Shown here piece by piece: positions 23,401 to 32,400 of a stretch of 64,000 bases of DNA. The translations under genes and the position numbers were made by a program. Numbering within the stretch: the stretch's first letter is position 1; every line of letters begins with the position of its first letter. The notes beneath the pieces are model-generated. The model saw only the letters and a program-made list of their open reading frames with translations, searched no databases and was not told where the DNA came from. Source of the DNA: Catonia carolina (taxonomy: Eukaryota > Arthropoda > Insecta > Hemiptera > Achilidae); contig JAQMRL010000003.1 in assembly GCA_035578175.1 (NCBI GenBank), positions 58,016,672 to 58,080,671 of the forward strand. The letters are read 5' to 3'.

Positions 23401-26400
23401 ACCAGCGCTCACAACAATTGGCTCAGCCTTTACCTTACTTTATTATATTATTTCCTTCTTAAAAAGTTTTCTACTGGTTTTTTTTAGCTAAAGTCAGAGT
23501 TGTTTTTAGCTAAAGTTAGCTAAAAGTCAGAAAATAAATTCATTTACCTGGAACATAAAAGTTTGATTCCCATCCTCGAAATCCATATTTGCACATAATA
23601 GAAGCTGATGGAAATGTTATGATTGTCGCTAAAGGAAATCCAGCATATGTTAATCCAACTAAAAGCACTCTTTCAGTAGGATGAAGCCATTTAGAAAATA
23701 AATTAAAAATCGGTGAAAAAGTTATTCCCTTTTTTTATAGAACAAAAAAATACAATGCAATGAAATTATGTTTACATGAATTTTATAAAGTTATTATAAG
23801 TATAAGTGAGCAGATATTCTGACTTGTTAAAAAATATAAATTTGTGTTCATGGATGACTAGCCACATCCAATGGGCACAATTGCTAACCTCATATGGGTG
23901 CGTTAATTGGTGTATCCAAATGTTATCGAATGAATAGAAATTACTTTTATACCGCGGGGCAGAACTTCTGTCATGTAGGAGGACAGTAGGTTATGCCTAC
24001 TCTACTATTTGTTATTCCTCTTTTGTTGAATCATGCCGAAGTTCATGTGATAATGTGTAGGCCTATGTTAAAATTGTTTTTATTGGTTAATGATTTATTC
24101 TATTTTATATAATGAATTTATATAATATATAAATTAAAAATCCATGTTTATCCTATACTAAAAGAGAGAAAATAATGACAGAGTTACATTGTTAAAACAA
24201 AGATGTTTTAAATTATCAGCTGATGTAGTATTTCAAACTGTAAGTGTTTCCTTCAAATTAATACATCCGTTCAAAATGTGTATAGATTTTTCTGAGACAC
24301 TCTGTATATACAAATTAAATGTAAAGAAAATATGGGGAGAGGGATTTTGAGTACCTATATTAAGGTTGGGAAAGTAAGATGTCCTGAAAAAGAACACCTA
24401 TAAAATCTTTCCTAGTACTGCTGTACAAGAGCGTAAAATATTAAAATTATAACATAGGTATTTATTATGATAGCTACAAAGAAAATGTATCATACAGAAA
24501 AAAATCCAAGAACAGCTCTAATTGCAAATAAATAATAAAGACCTAGTACTGTTTCCTAGTACTGCTGTACAAGAGTGTAAAATATTAAAATTATAATATA
24601 GGTATTAATTATAATAGCTACAAAGAAAATGTATCATACAGAAAAAAATCCAAGAACAGCTCTAATTGCAAATAGATAATAAGGACCAATGTAAGCTGCT
24701 GGAACTGTTGAAAACATAAGGACTGTTGCTATTGCATTTCCAAATATAATTGGTTTACGTCCACCCCATACATCACTGATAAATCCACCTATTGCACAAC
24801 TGGCAACATATCCAAAAAAATACGCTGACACTAGAAAACCAGTCATTTGTGAAGACCAATGGAATGTCTAAAAACAAACATAATTATGCAAAAATTAATT
24901 TTTATTAACACTCAATTATCAGAGTAATAATACCTTAGATGTTAAGACTTCAATTAGATAGCTGGTTAACCTAGATCGATTAATGAATACATTAAAAATT
25001 AAATTAGAAATATTTTTATATTTTTGAAAATTGCAATAGAAAATTTAACTGACCATGTTAATATAGCAGATTAAACACTATGCAACTATTGTACAACCCA
25101 TTTAAATGAATAGTTATAAATTAATAATAGGAGAGTTTTTTCAATCGCCTGAGAAGTTGACGTTTTGCAGATACATGGTATTAGAGCTTAGCTGATGATA
25201 TTTCGAATGTTCCAGGTTGAGTCATTATTATCGTCTTACCCCTCTTCCAAGTTTCCTAGGGATGGGCTCAACTCAACTCCTCTACCTCTCTCTATCACTG
25301 AACCATCTCTCCTCCATTGTTTTTTTTTTTGGCATTGCATCTTTCCTCCAGTTCATTCATAACTGAACCCACCCACTTCACTCTTGGGCTTTTTCCCTCC
25401 ATCTCCAAGTACAGCGTCCTTTTTGGCAGTCTTCCATCCTACTAAAATAGCCAAACCATCTTAGCTTTGTCTGTCCAATCCTTCTTAACAGGCTGTCCAT
25501 TTCCAGTTGTTCCCGAATAACATCACTTCTTATTCTATCCCTTTTTGTCCTCCCCAGCATACTCCTGTTGAACTTCTTCTCTGCTGCCTGGATTCTACTT
25601 TCTACTTCTTTCCTCCAGTCCATGTCTTGGCTGCATAATTTAAACTTGACACAAAGTATACATTATACACAACTTTCTTACAATGCGTTGGAACTTCTTG
25701 ATTCCAGACTTTCACACTTTGAAAGTAACCACTTGCTTTCCTCACCCTTTTACTTAACTCTTTTTCCAGTTTTTAATCTGATGAGAAAACAGTTCCTAAA
25801 AATTCAAATTATTTCCTCCACCACATTACTATTTAGCCTTATTCAATGTCCCTGCCTTACCTCTCACATCTCTTCTGCACCAGCACTTTGCTTTATTCTT
25901 CACTGAATGTCCAACCATGCTCAACAATCTCTTCGTTCCACAAATCCAGTGCCCTTGCCACCTCCTTCTCTGTCTTTCCCCATATGACCAGGTCATCTGC
26001 AAACAATAAGCTCCCGCTATTTTCCTTGGTCTTCTTTATCACTCCCTTAAGTATTCTATCCATTGTTATTATGAACAGAAGGGAAGGATTAAACACTTCC
26101 CTGCCTCAGACCACTCTCTCTTGCAAACAACTCTGATCAACCCATTCGTCATCAAACAGTTCTTACTTTTCTTAAATATACCCTTTACCATCTGCACCAC
26201 ATTCCTATCCTACACTCCTCTATTCAAGCTTACTCCACACCCCCTTTGGTCTATGCTGTTATATGCCTTCACTAAATCTAAAAATAGCATGACCAACCTT
26301 TTATTGTACTGCCAGTTCTTTTCACAAACTTGTCTCAGCGTGAATATTGCATCTGTTGTTGCTTTTCCATGTGTTAATACAATTTGCTCTCTTCTAGACC

Positions 26401-27470
26401 TATTTCTATTTTCTCTCTGATACTCCTTTCTAGGATTCTTTCGAACAGCTTAATGGTGTGTAGGAGAGGAGTAACACATCTGTAATTTTCACATTCATTT
26501 TATCTCCGTTTTTAAATAAGGGAATAATGATACTAGGTTATGAGTACATCAGTTAATTTAGTTAGAAAGAAAGTTGTTTTCCAGAAAATAAATTTATTAA
26601 ATCAAGCTCTGCAGCCCTTGATGTACTTTGGCTTTCTCCTGAATCTTCTGTACTAGTTGCTAGCACCCTTTATCTTCCTACACCTATCAAAATCAAATTA
26701 ATCGTGATATCATCCATCCACCTCTTCTTAGGATTCATGTACTTGGAGGTGGAAGAAAAAATACCTAGAGTAAATTGGATGGGTTCAGTTATGCATGAAT
26801 TGGGGAAAACATGCAATTCCAAGAAAGCAATGGTGCACCGATGTTTCACTAATAGAGAAGATTGAAGAGGAGTTTAGTTTGACTCAACCTGAGGAATCTC
26901 AGAAGACGGATAAAGAGGGTAGTGATGATGAATGAAGGGTGACTTGAGATCTTGTTCAAGTAACACATCTAACTACCTATCTTTTTAACTAACTATTGTT
27001 TTCACTTTTAAGTGAAAAAGAAACTTTTGGTCTTGCAAGAGAAATAAATCAATGTTTCAATTTTGCTCTATCCCAGCACACTGTCTGTAAGATTCTAGTT
27101 AACATGATATTTAATAAAATTTAGAGTAGTAATTTTTGAAGGCTTATAGTTTCCAGACCCTAGCCAGGAATTGAACCTTGGACTTTCTACTTTGTAGCCT
27201 AATATGCTTACAACTAAACCACAGAAGTGGCCAAATCAAATGTATGTTACGTTTTTTTTTTAATTATAGGTAATCTTTTTAATAGAAAGTTACTTACTCC
27301 AACTCCATGTCCTTCATTATACTGTGTCATATTTACTGTTGGTGTAATTGCAGGATCAATACTCATACATAAGTAGCTGTAGGCAAAGCTAATTCGAGCG
27401 AACACAACATTAAAAATTATAAGAATGGAACAAAAAACAATCATTGAACGATATGAACCACATAGTCTAG
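6462..27470 (-). CDS. SLC17-family MFS transporter (sialin / phosphate cotransporter-like), 5'-incomplete
   Basis: Eight exons join in one frame: 27470-27298, 24867-24640, 23728-23548, 20927-20809, 18064-17912, 12945-12813, 9978-9734, 6809-6462, giving 526 residues and a stop. Family landmarks in order: TM1 and a luminal loop with N-glycosylation site NMT; WSSQMTGFLVSAYFFGY (TM2); the GGxxSDxWGGRK loop; RAVLGFFSGITF (TM4) followed by SKWLHPTER; VYDNPAKHPYISAAEQ (central loop); SPPVWAYLIAH (TM7); and DLAPQYSGIISGICTTFSFGGSI (late TMs). The family moves organic or inorganic anions with H+ or Na+ across plasma or lysosomal/vesicular membranes; the substrate here is unknown. The acidic residue usual in TM4 (GEG or VEG) is Ser, and the TM7 Arg of vesicular glutamate carriers is Gln, so it is not a VGLUT. 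The C-terminal tail of about 75 residues is Pro/Thr-rich. The N-terminal exon was not found. Confidence 0.9.
6810..7729. other. SLC17 intron, nothing recognised
   Basis: AT-rich intron sequence; no conserved frame or repeat was seen. Confidence 0.5.
7730..8020 (+). mobile_element. R950 fragment
   Basis: The central part of R950 only, from TACAAGATAGG-like sequence through a TCTACAACTT-like box to GATTTTCTAT. Both ends are missing. Confidence 0.6.
8021..9215. other. SLC17 intron, nothing recognised
   Basis: No gene-like frame. 8980-9215 contains vague LINE-like text (CTCACCATACCCTTTAC, AACATGACCACCC) that may be an eroded relative of the LINE at 25240-26560. Confidence 0.4.
9216..9640 (-). 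repeat. R400 SINE-like repeat, copy 1
   Basis: R400 is my name for a repeat of about 400 bp with eight copies here, all on the minus strand. Read on that strand it starts TGCCCATAACAG-like and ends with GGTTCAAACCAGCC, TGACCTAAACAAC and an (AAC)n tail, as expected of a retroposon with a microsatellite 3' tail. This copy is altered at the CTCTAGAG site (ACAACTAGGTAGAGG). Confidence 0.8.
9734..9978 (-). CDS. SLC17 gene exon, TM9-TM11
   Basis: The acceptor TTTTTTAG precedes GCACAATAG; the donor is GTGAGT after AAATTA. It encodes TM9 (SMSLIGLSFVTA), TM10 and DLAPQYSGIISGICTTFSFG, the conserved D-x-AP-x-xxG signature. Confidence 0.92.
10051..11001 (+). mobile_element. R950 TIR element, full-length copy
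   Basis: The 5' terminus is degraded (TTTCTTTCTCTGGCC). The 3' terminus is intact (GGCAAGAGAAAGT at 10959-10971, then GAGTGTTTCACACCAG). The GT tract is short. The internal 175-bp tandem pair is present. Confidence 0.75.
11002..12812. other. SLC17 intron with one eroded SINE
   Basis: Mostly unrecognised AT-rich intron. 11440-11570 holds a degenerate minus-strand tRNA-like SINE (see that entry). Nothing else is supported. Confidence 0.45.
11440..11570 (-). repeat. tRNA-derived SINE fragment (S4 type)
   Basis: On the minus strand it holds a B-box-like GGTTCAATTCCTGGCCAG. Related copies occur at 27130-27235 and 30300-30410. Confidence 0.5.
12813..12945 (-). CDS. SLC17 gene exon, TM8
   Basis: The acceptor TGTTTCAG precedes AATGCCATGG; the donor GTAATG follows TTAATTG. 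It encodes NAMASSLPFVGLLCFRIFLA and a following loop of basic and polar residues (TLTRFRKNNVLIG), matching the NG-x-LSSLP start of this segment in SLC17 proteins. Confidence 0.85.
12946..13391. other. SLC17 intron, nothing recognised
   Basis: No supported feature. Confidence 0.45.
13392..13710 (+). repeat. tRNA-derived SINE (S3 type)
   Basis: The head has an A-box-like GGTTGGTCTAGAGGTAA and a B-box-like GGTTCCTGGTTCAAATC. A palindrome AATCAGCTG/CAGCTGATT lies between them (13430-13452). The body includes GGATTTGAATACTAGAC and AGGAATGGTCGGCC. An A-rich end follows near 13708. It is a SINE, not a functional tRNA gene. Confidence 0.7.
14017..14172 (+). repeat. tRNA-derived SINE (S2 type), diverged
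   Basis: tRNA-like head with GGTATAATGG, then AGTTCATTTCCC (degenerate B box) and the shared SINE tail GCAGTAATGCGCAAAACAGTC. Confidence 0.6.
14223..14410. repeat. possible hAT fragment
   Basis: GGTACTCAAAGTGGGGGG resembles the start of hAT elements. The other terminus was not found. Confidence 0.3.
14430..14623 (-). repeat. tRNA-derived SINE (S1 type)
   Basis: Minus-strand copy with its poly-A tail as the T run at 14431-14460. The head reads GCCGCGTTGGCGATGTTGG with B box GGGTTCGAATCCCACTC, and the tail GCATTAGCAGCAATTTGC. Confidence 0.85.
15119..15525 (-). repeat. R400 repeat, copy 2
   Basis: Full-length copy. A frame on the minus strand (15339-15103) encodes an [24 protein letters not shown] peptide shared with copies at 20278-20547 and 22657-22899. 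Confidence 0.85.
15622..17318. mobile_element. hAT-superfamily element (Buster-like target site)
   Basis: Termini CAGGGGTCTCCAACCTTTTT and the inverse (GGTTGGAGACCCCTG) are flanked by a perfect 8-bp duplication CTCTAGAG (15614-15621 and 17319-17326). Subterminal GGGCCACATTG and CGCGGGCC are typical of hAT elements. The interior has no transposase and is largely the hairpin element at 16225-17235, so it is non-autonomous. The TA-centred target (nnnTAnnn) fits the Buster group of hAT elements. Confidence 0.88.
16225..17235. mobile_element. 1-kb hairpin (foldback) element nested in the hAT element
   Basis: CAGGGTGATTCATGAAGTTC at 16225 matches its inverse ending at 17235. The two arms (16225-16669 and 16792-17235, about 445 bp each) are near-perfect inverted copies around a 122-bp loop. 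TA occurs just outside both ends. The arms hold a motif (CACTCCATTTTTTGCATTTG) that is also found in the loop. No protein is encoded. A transcript through it would form a long double-stranded stem. Confidence 0.88.
17912..18064 (-). CDS. SLC17 gene exon, TM7
   Basis: 51 codons, phase 0 at both ends. The acceptor is CTTTCAG and the donor GTATTA. It encodes KPKGIPWCKIFTSPPVWAYL and IAHTAQVWNWQSVALNMPTF. Gln occupies the place of the TM7 Arg of vesicular glutamate transporters. Confidence 0.9.
18230..18935 (-). pseudogene. mariner transposase relic
   Basis: Minus-strand frames with stops give DSHGPIFCDYI, GVILLYGQHTTPYC and PPLTDFHSFGLLKDFF, degenerate versions of the mariner segments around the second and third catalytic D. 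No clean TIRs were found. Confidence 0.65.
19081..19899 (+). mobile_element. possible solo LTR
   Basis: Starts near TGTGTCACATGG and ends GTGTCACA. Inside are a TATTTAAACGGCTAGG box, a start-like AGTCAGTCTTGAGTTG, and AATAAATAATTG later. This resembles a Gypsy-type LTR, but no target duplication was confirmed. Confidence 0.3.
19900..20311. other. SLC17 intron, nothing recognised
   Basis: No supported feature. Confidence 0.45.
20312..20716 (-). repeat. R400 repeat, copy 4
   Basis: Full-length, with a five-unit GTT tract at the plus-strand left end and an intact CTCTAGAG site. It carries the longest version of the shared minus-strand peptide frame (89 codons). Confidence 0.88.
20809..20927 (-). 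CDS. SLC17 gene exon, TM6 and central loop
   Basis: The acceptor GGTTGCAG precedes GATTACTTGG; the donor is GTATTT. It encodes LLGTASEIIFFFFVYDNPAK and HPYISAAEQAYLSS, the family's D-x-P-x-x-HP-x-IS-x-x-E loop. Confidence 0.88.
20928..22149. other. SLC17 intron, no gene
   Basis: AT-rich. A 20-bp tandem duplication (AGAGTTGGCTCTACAAGAAG, near 21711-21750) is the only structure noted. Confidence 0.45.
22150..22395. mobile_element. small MITE with ~25-bp terminal inverted repeats
   Basis: AAGAACGGGGTAAGTCA at 22168-22184 is inverted as TGACTTACCCCGTTCTT at about 22363-22379. The flanking bases (CACGAA/TTCCGAG) extend the match imperfectly. About 245 bp with no coding capacity; superfamily unknown. 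Confidence 0.6.
22683..23078 (-). repeat. R400 repeat, copy 5
   Basis: Full-length with an intact CTCTAGAG site. It contains the shared peptide frame on the minus strand (22899-22657). Confidence 0.88.
23081..23182. repeat. tandem duplication of about 40 bp
   Basis: CAGTAACTATGTGAAGATAA plus TTGACAAATAGCATATAAA occurs twice (from about 23083 and 23142), separated by AT-rich sequence. Confidence 0.8.
23178..23431. mobile_element. possible short TIR element
   Basis: AAAGCCTGA at the left and TCAGCCTTT at the right, each followed inward by GAGCGCTGG, suggest imperfect inverted ends. GC-richer than its surroundings. Confidence 0.35.
23548..23728 (-). CDS. SLC17 gene exon, TM4-TM5
   Basis: Starts GGAATAACT after AAAAAAAG and ends CCAG before GTAAATG. 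It encodes GITFSPIFNLFSKW, the conserved HPTER turn, and TM5 with LVGLTYAGFPLATIITFPSA. It ends in phase 1. Confidence 0.88.
23729..24407. other. SLC17 intron, nothing recognised
   Basis: No supported feature. CACTCTGTATATA near 24299 resembles a transposon end, but no partner was found. Confidence 0.4.
24408..24695 (-). repeat. 144-bp tandem duplication of an exon end with its splice donor
   Basis: 24408-24551 and 24552-24695 are near-identical. The right unit contains the true 3' end of the SLC17 exon (donor at 24640/24639). The left unit, in the intron, repeats 16 codons (GLYYLFAIRAVLGFFS, one change from the exon) and the same GTATGA donor at 24496/24495, with the frame preserved. Confidence 0.9.
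24640..24867 (-). CDS. SLC17 gene exon, TM2-TM4
   Basis: 76 codons, phase 0 at both ends. The acceptor TTTTTAG precedes ACATTCC; the donor GTATGA follows TTTTCT. It contains GGFISDVWGGRKPI, the MFS loop 2-3 signature, and the first half of TM4. The 3' end of this exon and its donor are duplicated in the following intron (24408-24551). Confidence 0.9.
24868..25239. other. SLC17 intron, nothing recognised
   Basis: No supported feature. Confidence 0.45.
25240..26560 (-). pseudogene. non-LTR retrotransposon (LINE) fragment, reverse transcriptase
   Basis: Minus-strand frames read an RT segment with the catalytic-box motif LLFADDLVIWGKTEKE (26096-25893), and later a C-terminal segment with KKFNRSMLGRTKRDRIRSDV, LLRRIGQTKLRWFGYFSRME and CTWRWREKAQE. 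Stops and frameshifts separate them. Related 3' ends are at 26720-26945, 47430-47790 and 53430-54035. Confidence 0.85.
26720..26945 (+). pseudogene. LINE 3'-end fragment, same family
   Basis: Plus-strand text GGAGGTGGAAGAAAAAATAC, then TGGATGGGTTCAGTTATG and TGAAGAGGAG, parallels the 3' end at 53850-54035. Confidence 0.65.
26946..27129. other. SLC17 intron, nothing recognised
   Basis: No supported feature. Confidence 0.4.
27130..27235 (-). repeat. tRNA-derived SINE fragment (S4 type)
   Basis: On the minus strand: GTGGTTTAGTTGTAAGC (A box) and GGTTCAATTCCTGGC (B box), then GGTCTGGAAACTAT. Its left edge lies about 60 bp from an SLC17 exon. Confidence 0.65.
27298..27470 (-). CDS. SLC17 gene, first recognised exon (TM1)
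   Basis: The acceptor is TTTTCAG before CTAGACTATG; the donor is GTAAGT after GTTGGA. The exon starts with the last two bases of a split codon and ends in phase 0. It encodes a basic lead (RLCGSYR), TM1 (MIVFCSILIIFNVVFARI) and the start of the luminal loop with NMT. The upstream exon must end in phase 1. Confidence 0.85.
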
Positions 27471-27529
27471 CTGAAAATAAAAAACAGAGGATCGAACAAG
27501 AATTACAACTGAACAACATTAAAAGATAA

Positions 27530-28639
27530 ATTATAATAAATTCCTGTTAAATCAATGTTACTAAATAATGAACAAAATATTTTCATTTCTTGTGACTATA
27601 TGTGTAGAAAGATGAAGTATTGTAGTCTTAAAAATACTTCAGTACAGTTTAATTGTCCGAATAATGTCTTAGAAGGAATGGTGATGGACCGAGTTACTAG
27701 TGTGCCGCCACCACTTTGTGTTTGAGAGGAATGTGATTTGGAGAATACGTAAAAATGTTAGGAATGCGTCAATGAGCCTTCTCAAAATCAAGTGACTTGA
27801 ATTAGTTATCAGTAATAAATTGAATATTGCATTAAACCCCCACTTACTAATACCCGAACCCTACTCAACTGAAACCCAGCTTAACCGGATCAATCAGTCA
27901 CGTGACCTTCCAATCATGAGACCAAGTAGTCAGGTGAACATTTGAAAATAGTTTTAAAATATCAATGTCAGGTTTTCGCCATTCAAATTGTCTTATAATT
28001 TCGCATTTAAATCATGCGCCGCATAACCACCTTGCCATTTAAAAAAATAAAGTTATATTCAAGATGGTTGATCCAAAATGGCGGACGCTATTTTTTTGAT
28101 TCATCATAAAATAGTAGGCTATTGTGTATTCGATTGAAGTTCACATTTTTGCATATACTATCTTGAAATTCCCCTTACATGTGAAATATTAAGCCGTTCT
28201 CAGAATTTCCACCCACTCTGTATATTATTAAACCATAGTAAAAATACAGTTTATTCACTTCTACTGGTTTTAAATACTAAACCTACGTCTGCGTGTTGTT
28301 CCGAATTTTATATATTCGAAATCAGGTTTTACTAAATTATAGTAAGATGAAAGTTTTCTGAGTTTGGTATTCAAATTTTCTGATTTTTTTTGCAATAGTC
28401 AGCACCTATTTTAGTAGCCTGACTGAGTGATTTAGATTTAACTGATTGATCTGTCTAGCTTCATTGTAAACAACAAAATTAGTATTTGTGTTTAAAATTT
28501 TGCCGAGGCCAGACATGATTCTTAAAAAAAAATCAGAAATAATTTTTGACCAACGGTAATTAGTAGTGTATCTGCTCCCTTTCGGCAGTTTCTACTCAGC
28601 CTTACTGCTCTTGCCCTACAAGTTTCACCACATTTTGTA
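27530..28639. other. 5' region or first intron of the SLC17 gene
   Basis: The SLC17 N-terminal exon should lie between here and 32700 but was not identified. 27900-28215 resembles a transposon remnant (AAGATGGTTGATCCAAAATG; terminal CCCACTCTGTATATTA). No reading frame is supported. Confidence 0.4.
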
Positions 28640-29440
28640 TTTATGAGGCATGTCTGGAAAGAAAGTAGGCTACTGGTTTGAAACAAATTTTACTAAAATA
28701 TATTTTCAAAGCCGATTTCATTTTTAAATGAAAGTGCATACCATGAACAATTTATCAGCGTAGTAGGCCTAGTTTTTACCAATGTTCAGACATTTATCAT
28801 AGCTTGTGATCATTTTACCCAAATCTTCCACATAGAAACATCCTGCTAGTGATGACAGCTATAACTCCAGAACATTTTATACATTGGTCACTTTTGAAAC
28901 GCTCGCACTTTAAGTGTGGTAATGAGTGGTAGTCTGACTGTGCCAGGTCAGGGTTGTATGTTACTCCCAACTGAACTGTTGAATTAGCCTTTCTTTGATT
29001 GTCATCAGCAGCATGGGTCTGAGCACTGTCATGGAGCAACACAATTCCGTGACTGAGCATCCCTCTCCTTTTATTTTAAATTGCCCGCAGAAGTTTTCTA
29101 AAAGTCTCAAAGTACCGCACTGTATTGATCGTTTCATCTATGTTATCATAAATTTTCTTATCCACTTTCCTAATATTCTTAACACTTTCACAACAGAAGG
29201 CCGTCCACTCCATACTTGGTTGTCTCTCCGTCCTTCATTAAACTGCCTAACCCACTTTGTCAACATTCCATCACATATAGCATTTGGGTTGTAACTCTGT
29301 GTTATCTAATGATGAATTCCGGCTAGGTAACGTTCCCTGTGTTCGAAAATTGGATAACAAATCTTAGTCGGCAGGATCAACAATTGTTTTAAACACTGTA
29401 AATTATCACAGGTAACAGAATACGAAAGATAAATTAATTT
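28640..29440 (-). pseudogene. mariner relic
   Basis: Begins GAGGCATGTCTGGAAAGAAA (mariner-type terminus). Minus-strand frames give GIVLLHDSAQTHAAD and YNPDLAQSDYHSLPHLK (29060-28815), degenerate second- and third-D segments. HTH-like N-terminal text WVRQFNEGRR lies near 29250-29220. The section between is deleted. The right TIR was not found. Confidence 0.7.
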
Positions 29441-29454
29441 TTATGGACTCCTCT

Positions 29455-29666
29455 TCGTGCCGGATCCTCTAGTGGTACCTAACTTAAGTTTGAAGTTTCA
29501 ACTTCGTATGATGTTCCGTTCTTGGAAGGTTTTGTTTACACACACAGACCAATTGCTAAAAACATGTTTTTTAGGTTAAGGGCATCTGTAAACATGTATA
29601 TTTGGTAAAAACTCAACATGAAAACAATACTTTCCTTCCTATATATTCATAAAGGCAAGAGAAAGT
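29455..29666 (-). mobile_element. R950 terminal fragment
   Basis: The 5'-terminal 210 bp of R950 on the minus strand, with GGCAAGAGAAAGT at 29654-29666 on plus. Confidence 0.7.
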
Positions 29667-30299
29667 AAAAATATAGCATATTTCTTTGTACTACATTCGT
29701 AAACAAGTAATAGAAAATAAAACCAACGCACTCGTCATTTATTAACCCTAGGAAGATATTGTACTTAAATTTTACGTAGATTGTTGATGTTTTTCATCTC
29801 ACACAATAATAGTGAAGTTAGTAAACTATTCTCTCGTACAATTTAACCAGTCATCTGTGAATTATCTACTGTCATTAAGTGATGTCAGTAGAAAGGGAGT
29901 TGAGCACGACAGGATATACTGTTTATTTAGATGGAAAAACCAGCACTAAAATTAACAACACCTTTCTGTTGTAAAAGTTTAATCAAATAAATATTTTAAA
30001 AAGCTACTTAAATATCTAAATGTTTACCCTGAGGAAACACAACAGAACCTTGCGGTTTCATTTATGTTTTAAAAATATACATATACTCTGTAACAACTGA
30101 TATTATAACAGCACACATCTTTGTAAGTACAAAACAAGACTTTCAGTTCTTTGTTATATAAATAAATAATATTTGTTTACATTCAGAAATCAGATGTTGT
30201 TTTAGCAAGATTGGTGGTTTTAGTACATATGTTTATTGAGTAAAGTATTTCTCAGATCAGTTACTTGATTATTAATAACCAATATAGGTATTTAATATT
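29667..30299. other. intergenic or 5' intron, nothing recognised
   Basis: AT-rich, no supported feature. Confidence 0.45.
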
Positions 30300-30410
30300 A
30301 ATCTTTGTGTCAGGCTGTGAAGATTTTCTAGACCCTAATCTGGAATCAAACCTGGGACACTGTTTTACATTCTTAAATCTAGTCCTCTACCACTCGAAAT
30401 AGTGTTGTTT
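30300..30410 (-). repeat. tRNA-derived SINE fragment (S4 type)
   Basis: Minus-strand B-box-like GGTTTGATTCCAGATTAGGG with GTGGTAGAGGACTAGA upstream. Confidence 0.5.
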
Positions 30411-30499
30411 TGTTGGAAGTGGTCATGATTAAAATGAATTATTTAATTAGGATTTGTTGTTTCTTTTAACTTACTGTAATTTTCTTCTCACAATTAAGG

Positions 30500-31200
30500 A
30501 TTAGGCTCCTAAATCCACAACAGCAACAAGATGCATTGAATTATTGGCATTTATTGCATGGCCTCCCAACATTTTTCCTCCCCTCCAACCTGTATTTCAA
30601 AATGTTGGGGGAGATCCTTTCCTCAGGCATTCTCTCTATGTGCTCCATCCACTGATTTCAATAATCTGTAATCTCCCATTCAAGTAGTAAACATCCAGTT
30701 CCGTTCTTATATCATAATTTATCAGTTTTTGCCTGCGATGGCAACCCTTCGTTCTCAACAGGAATCGCACTTCTGCTACCTGCACTCTACTCTCTTGTGG
30801 TGCTGTATTAACTCATGACTCAATTCCACAGAGGACTGGGGCAGTCATCATCTTGTAAAATTTTGTTTAGTTCCTTTCCTTGTTTTCCTGCCTAAGGTAA
30901 TACTTCCACACTCTGGCATTTTCCAACTTTCTTTTCTATATCCAAATCTCAATCAAATTTGTCACTGCCTAAATAATAATTGCATTCTCATACTTGTTCC
31001 AGCACATCATCTACCACAATTTTATACCAGGTGGGATATTTACCAGTAAATCTTTGACTTTTTTATGGATATTTTTAGCATAATTCATTTAAAACAAATA
31101 CTCATATCTGAAGCTCATCCTCAATCTCTCGCCCAATCCACAAATCTTACACAAACAAGAAAGCATTCAGGTAAACATCATTGCTCAGCCTAATTTCCAA
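30500..31200 (-). pseudogene. eroded LINE 3' region
   Basis: On the minus strand the text resembles the C-terminal end of a LINE ORF (a counterpart of AGAGTAGAGTGCAGGTAGCA, and GAATTGAGTCATGAGTTAAT). It is heavily broken. Confidence 0.45.
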
Positions 31201-31247
31201 ACTAACCTTCCTTTTTCAGTGTCAGAAAATTTGATCCATATATATGT

Positions 31248-31630
31248 GTGTTGTTGTTTAGGTCAAAAGCTGAAAGGTAGGTTTGAGCCTCTAGAGGTTT
31301 TACTAAGTAGAACAAGAAGTGAAGTGGACTACCATGCCTTCACTAAGTACAAAAGTAGCCTGTACTTATCAGCATGCCAGGCCCTTCGAAAAGCATCTAC
31401 TTAGCACACTAAAAATGACACCTTCACATCATTCACCATAGGGTCTGGCTGTATAAAAAAAATTCATAACTTTCAGAGGAGATAACTCTGACTAGTGTCT
31501 TTTACACATCAACCTATTATGTTCTTAAATGCTTCAGTCATACGATACCATTATTAGGCTGACCAAGTGATAAGAAACAGAAATATTTTTTTGTAGCCCT
31601 GGAACTAGCAGATTGAGTGTAAATAAATAT
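31248..31630 (-). repeat. R400 repeat, copy 6
   Basis: A more diverged full-length copy with the CTCTAGAG site intact (GCCTCTAGAGG). Confidence 0.8.
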
Positions 31631-32400
31631 ACATATATAAGTTAAATAAAGTGGGCGAAAAACTACACCCGTTTCACTCCTTGATTGATCTTCATTTGTT
31701 TCAATCGATTCTTACCTCTGCGATAAAACCTTACTTCATTTTATGATAAATTTTGTTATTACTTAACAGATTCTAGGTGAACAGATTTCTAGGTGATTCT
31801 ATTACCTCAGAAATCAGTAACTAAGTTATTTTAAGTCTACGAACACAGTAAATAGAAAACTGCTGAAAAATTTCTCAAACTGCAGAAAGAAATTATTTAA
31901 ATCATACATAATGAATCTGTTGGCCAAAAAAATTTTTTTAAAAGAATACTTCAGAGAAAGTCCTTGAACATTTTCTTTTTGATAATGATTCACCAACTTG
32001 AGTTTATTGTCTTCAATTTAACAACTCTTTTGTTCCAAACTTTTAGACCTTTCATAGTATATAAATCACCTTGAAAAATTATCAAGTTATTGTCATAAAT
32101 TGCAGAATATAATAAATGTCTGGTCGTTTATTTAAAACCACATTTACCATTTTTTACTATTATAATTTCAATACATTTTTTGGGTATTTCAATTATTTTA
32201 AATAATAGTAGGTGCTAATTTTTCTACAAATTAAAAGATTTTTTTCTCTCTTTAATTTTTTATTTACAACTGTAAAAATTTTAAACAAGCAAATGTGATG
32301 ATTATGATAATAATGTATGACATGATAGCCATAAGAGGGGTAGGGCCCCCATTGGTGCCTCCCAATTAAAAGATTGCTAAAAAATATTCGTTTTTAATAA
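31631..32400. other. intergenic, nothing recognised
   Basis: AT-rich spacer downstream of SMG8; no gene seen. Confidence 0.45.
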
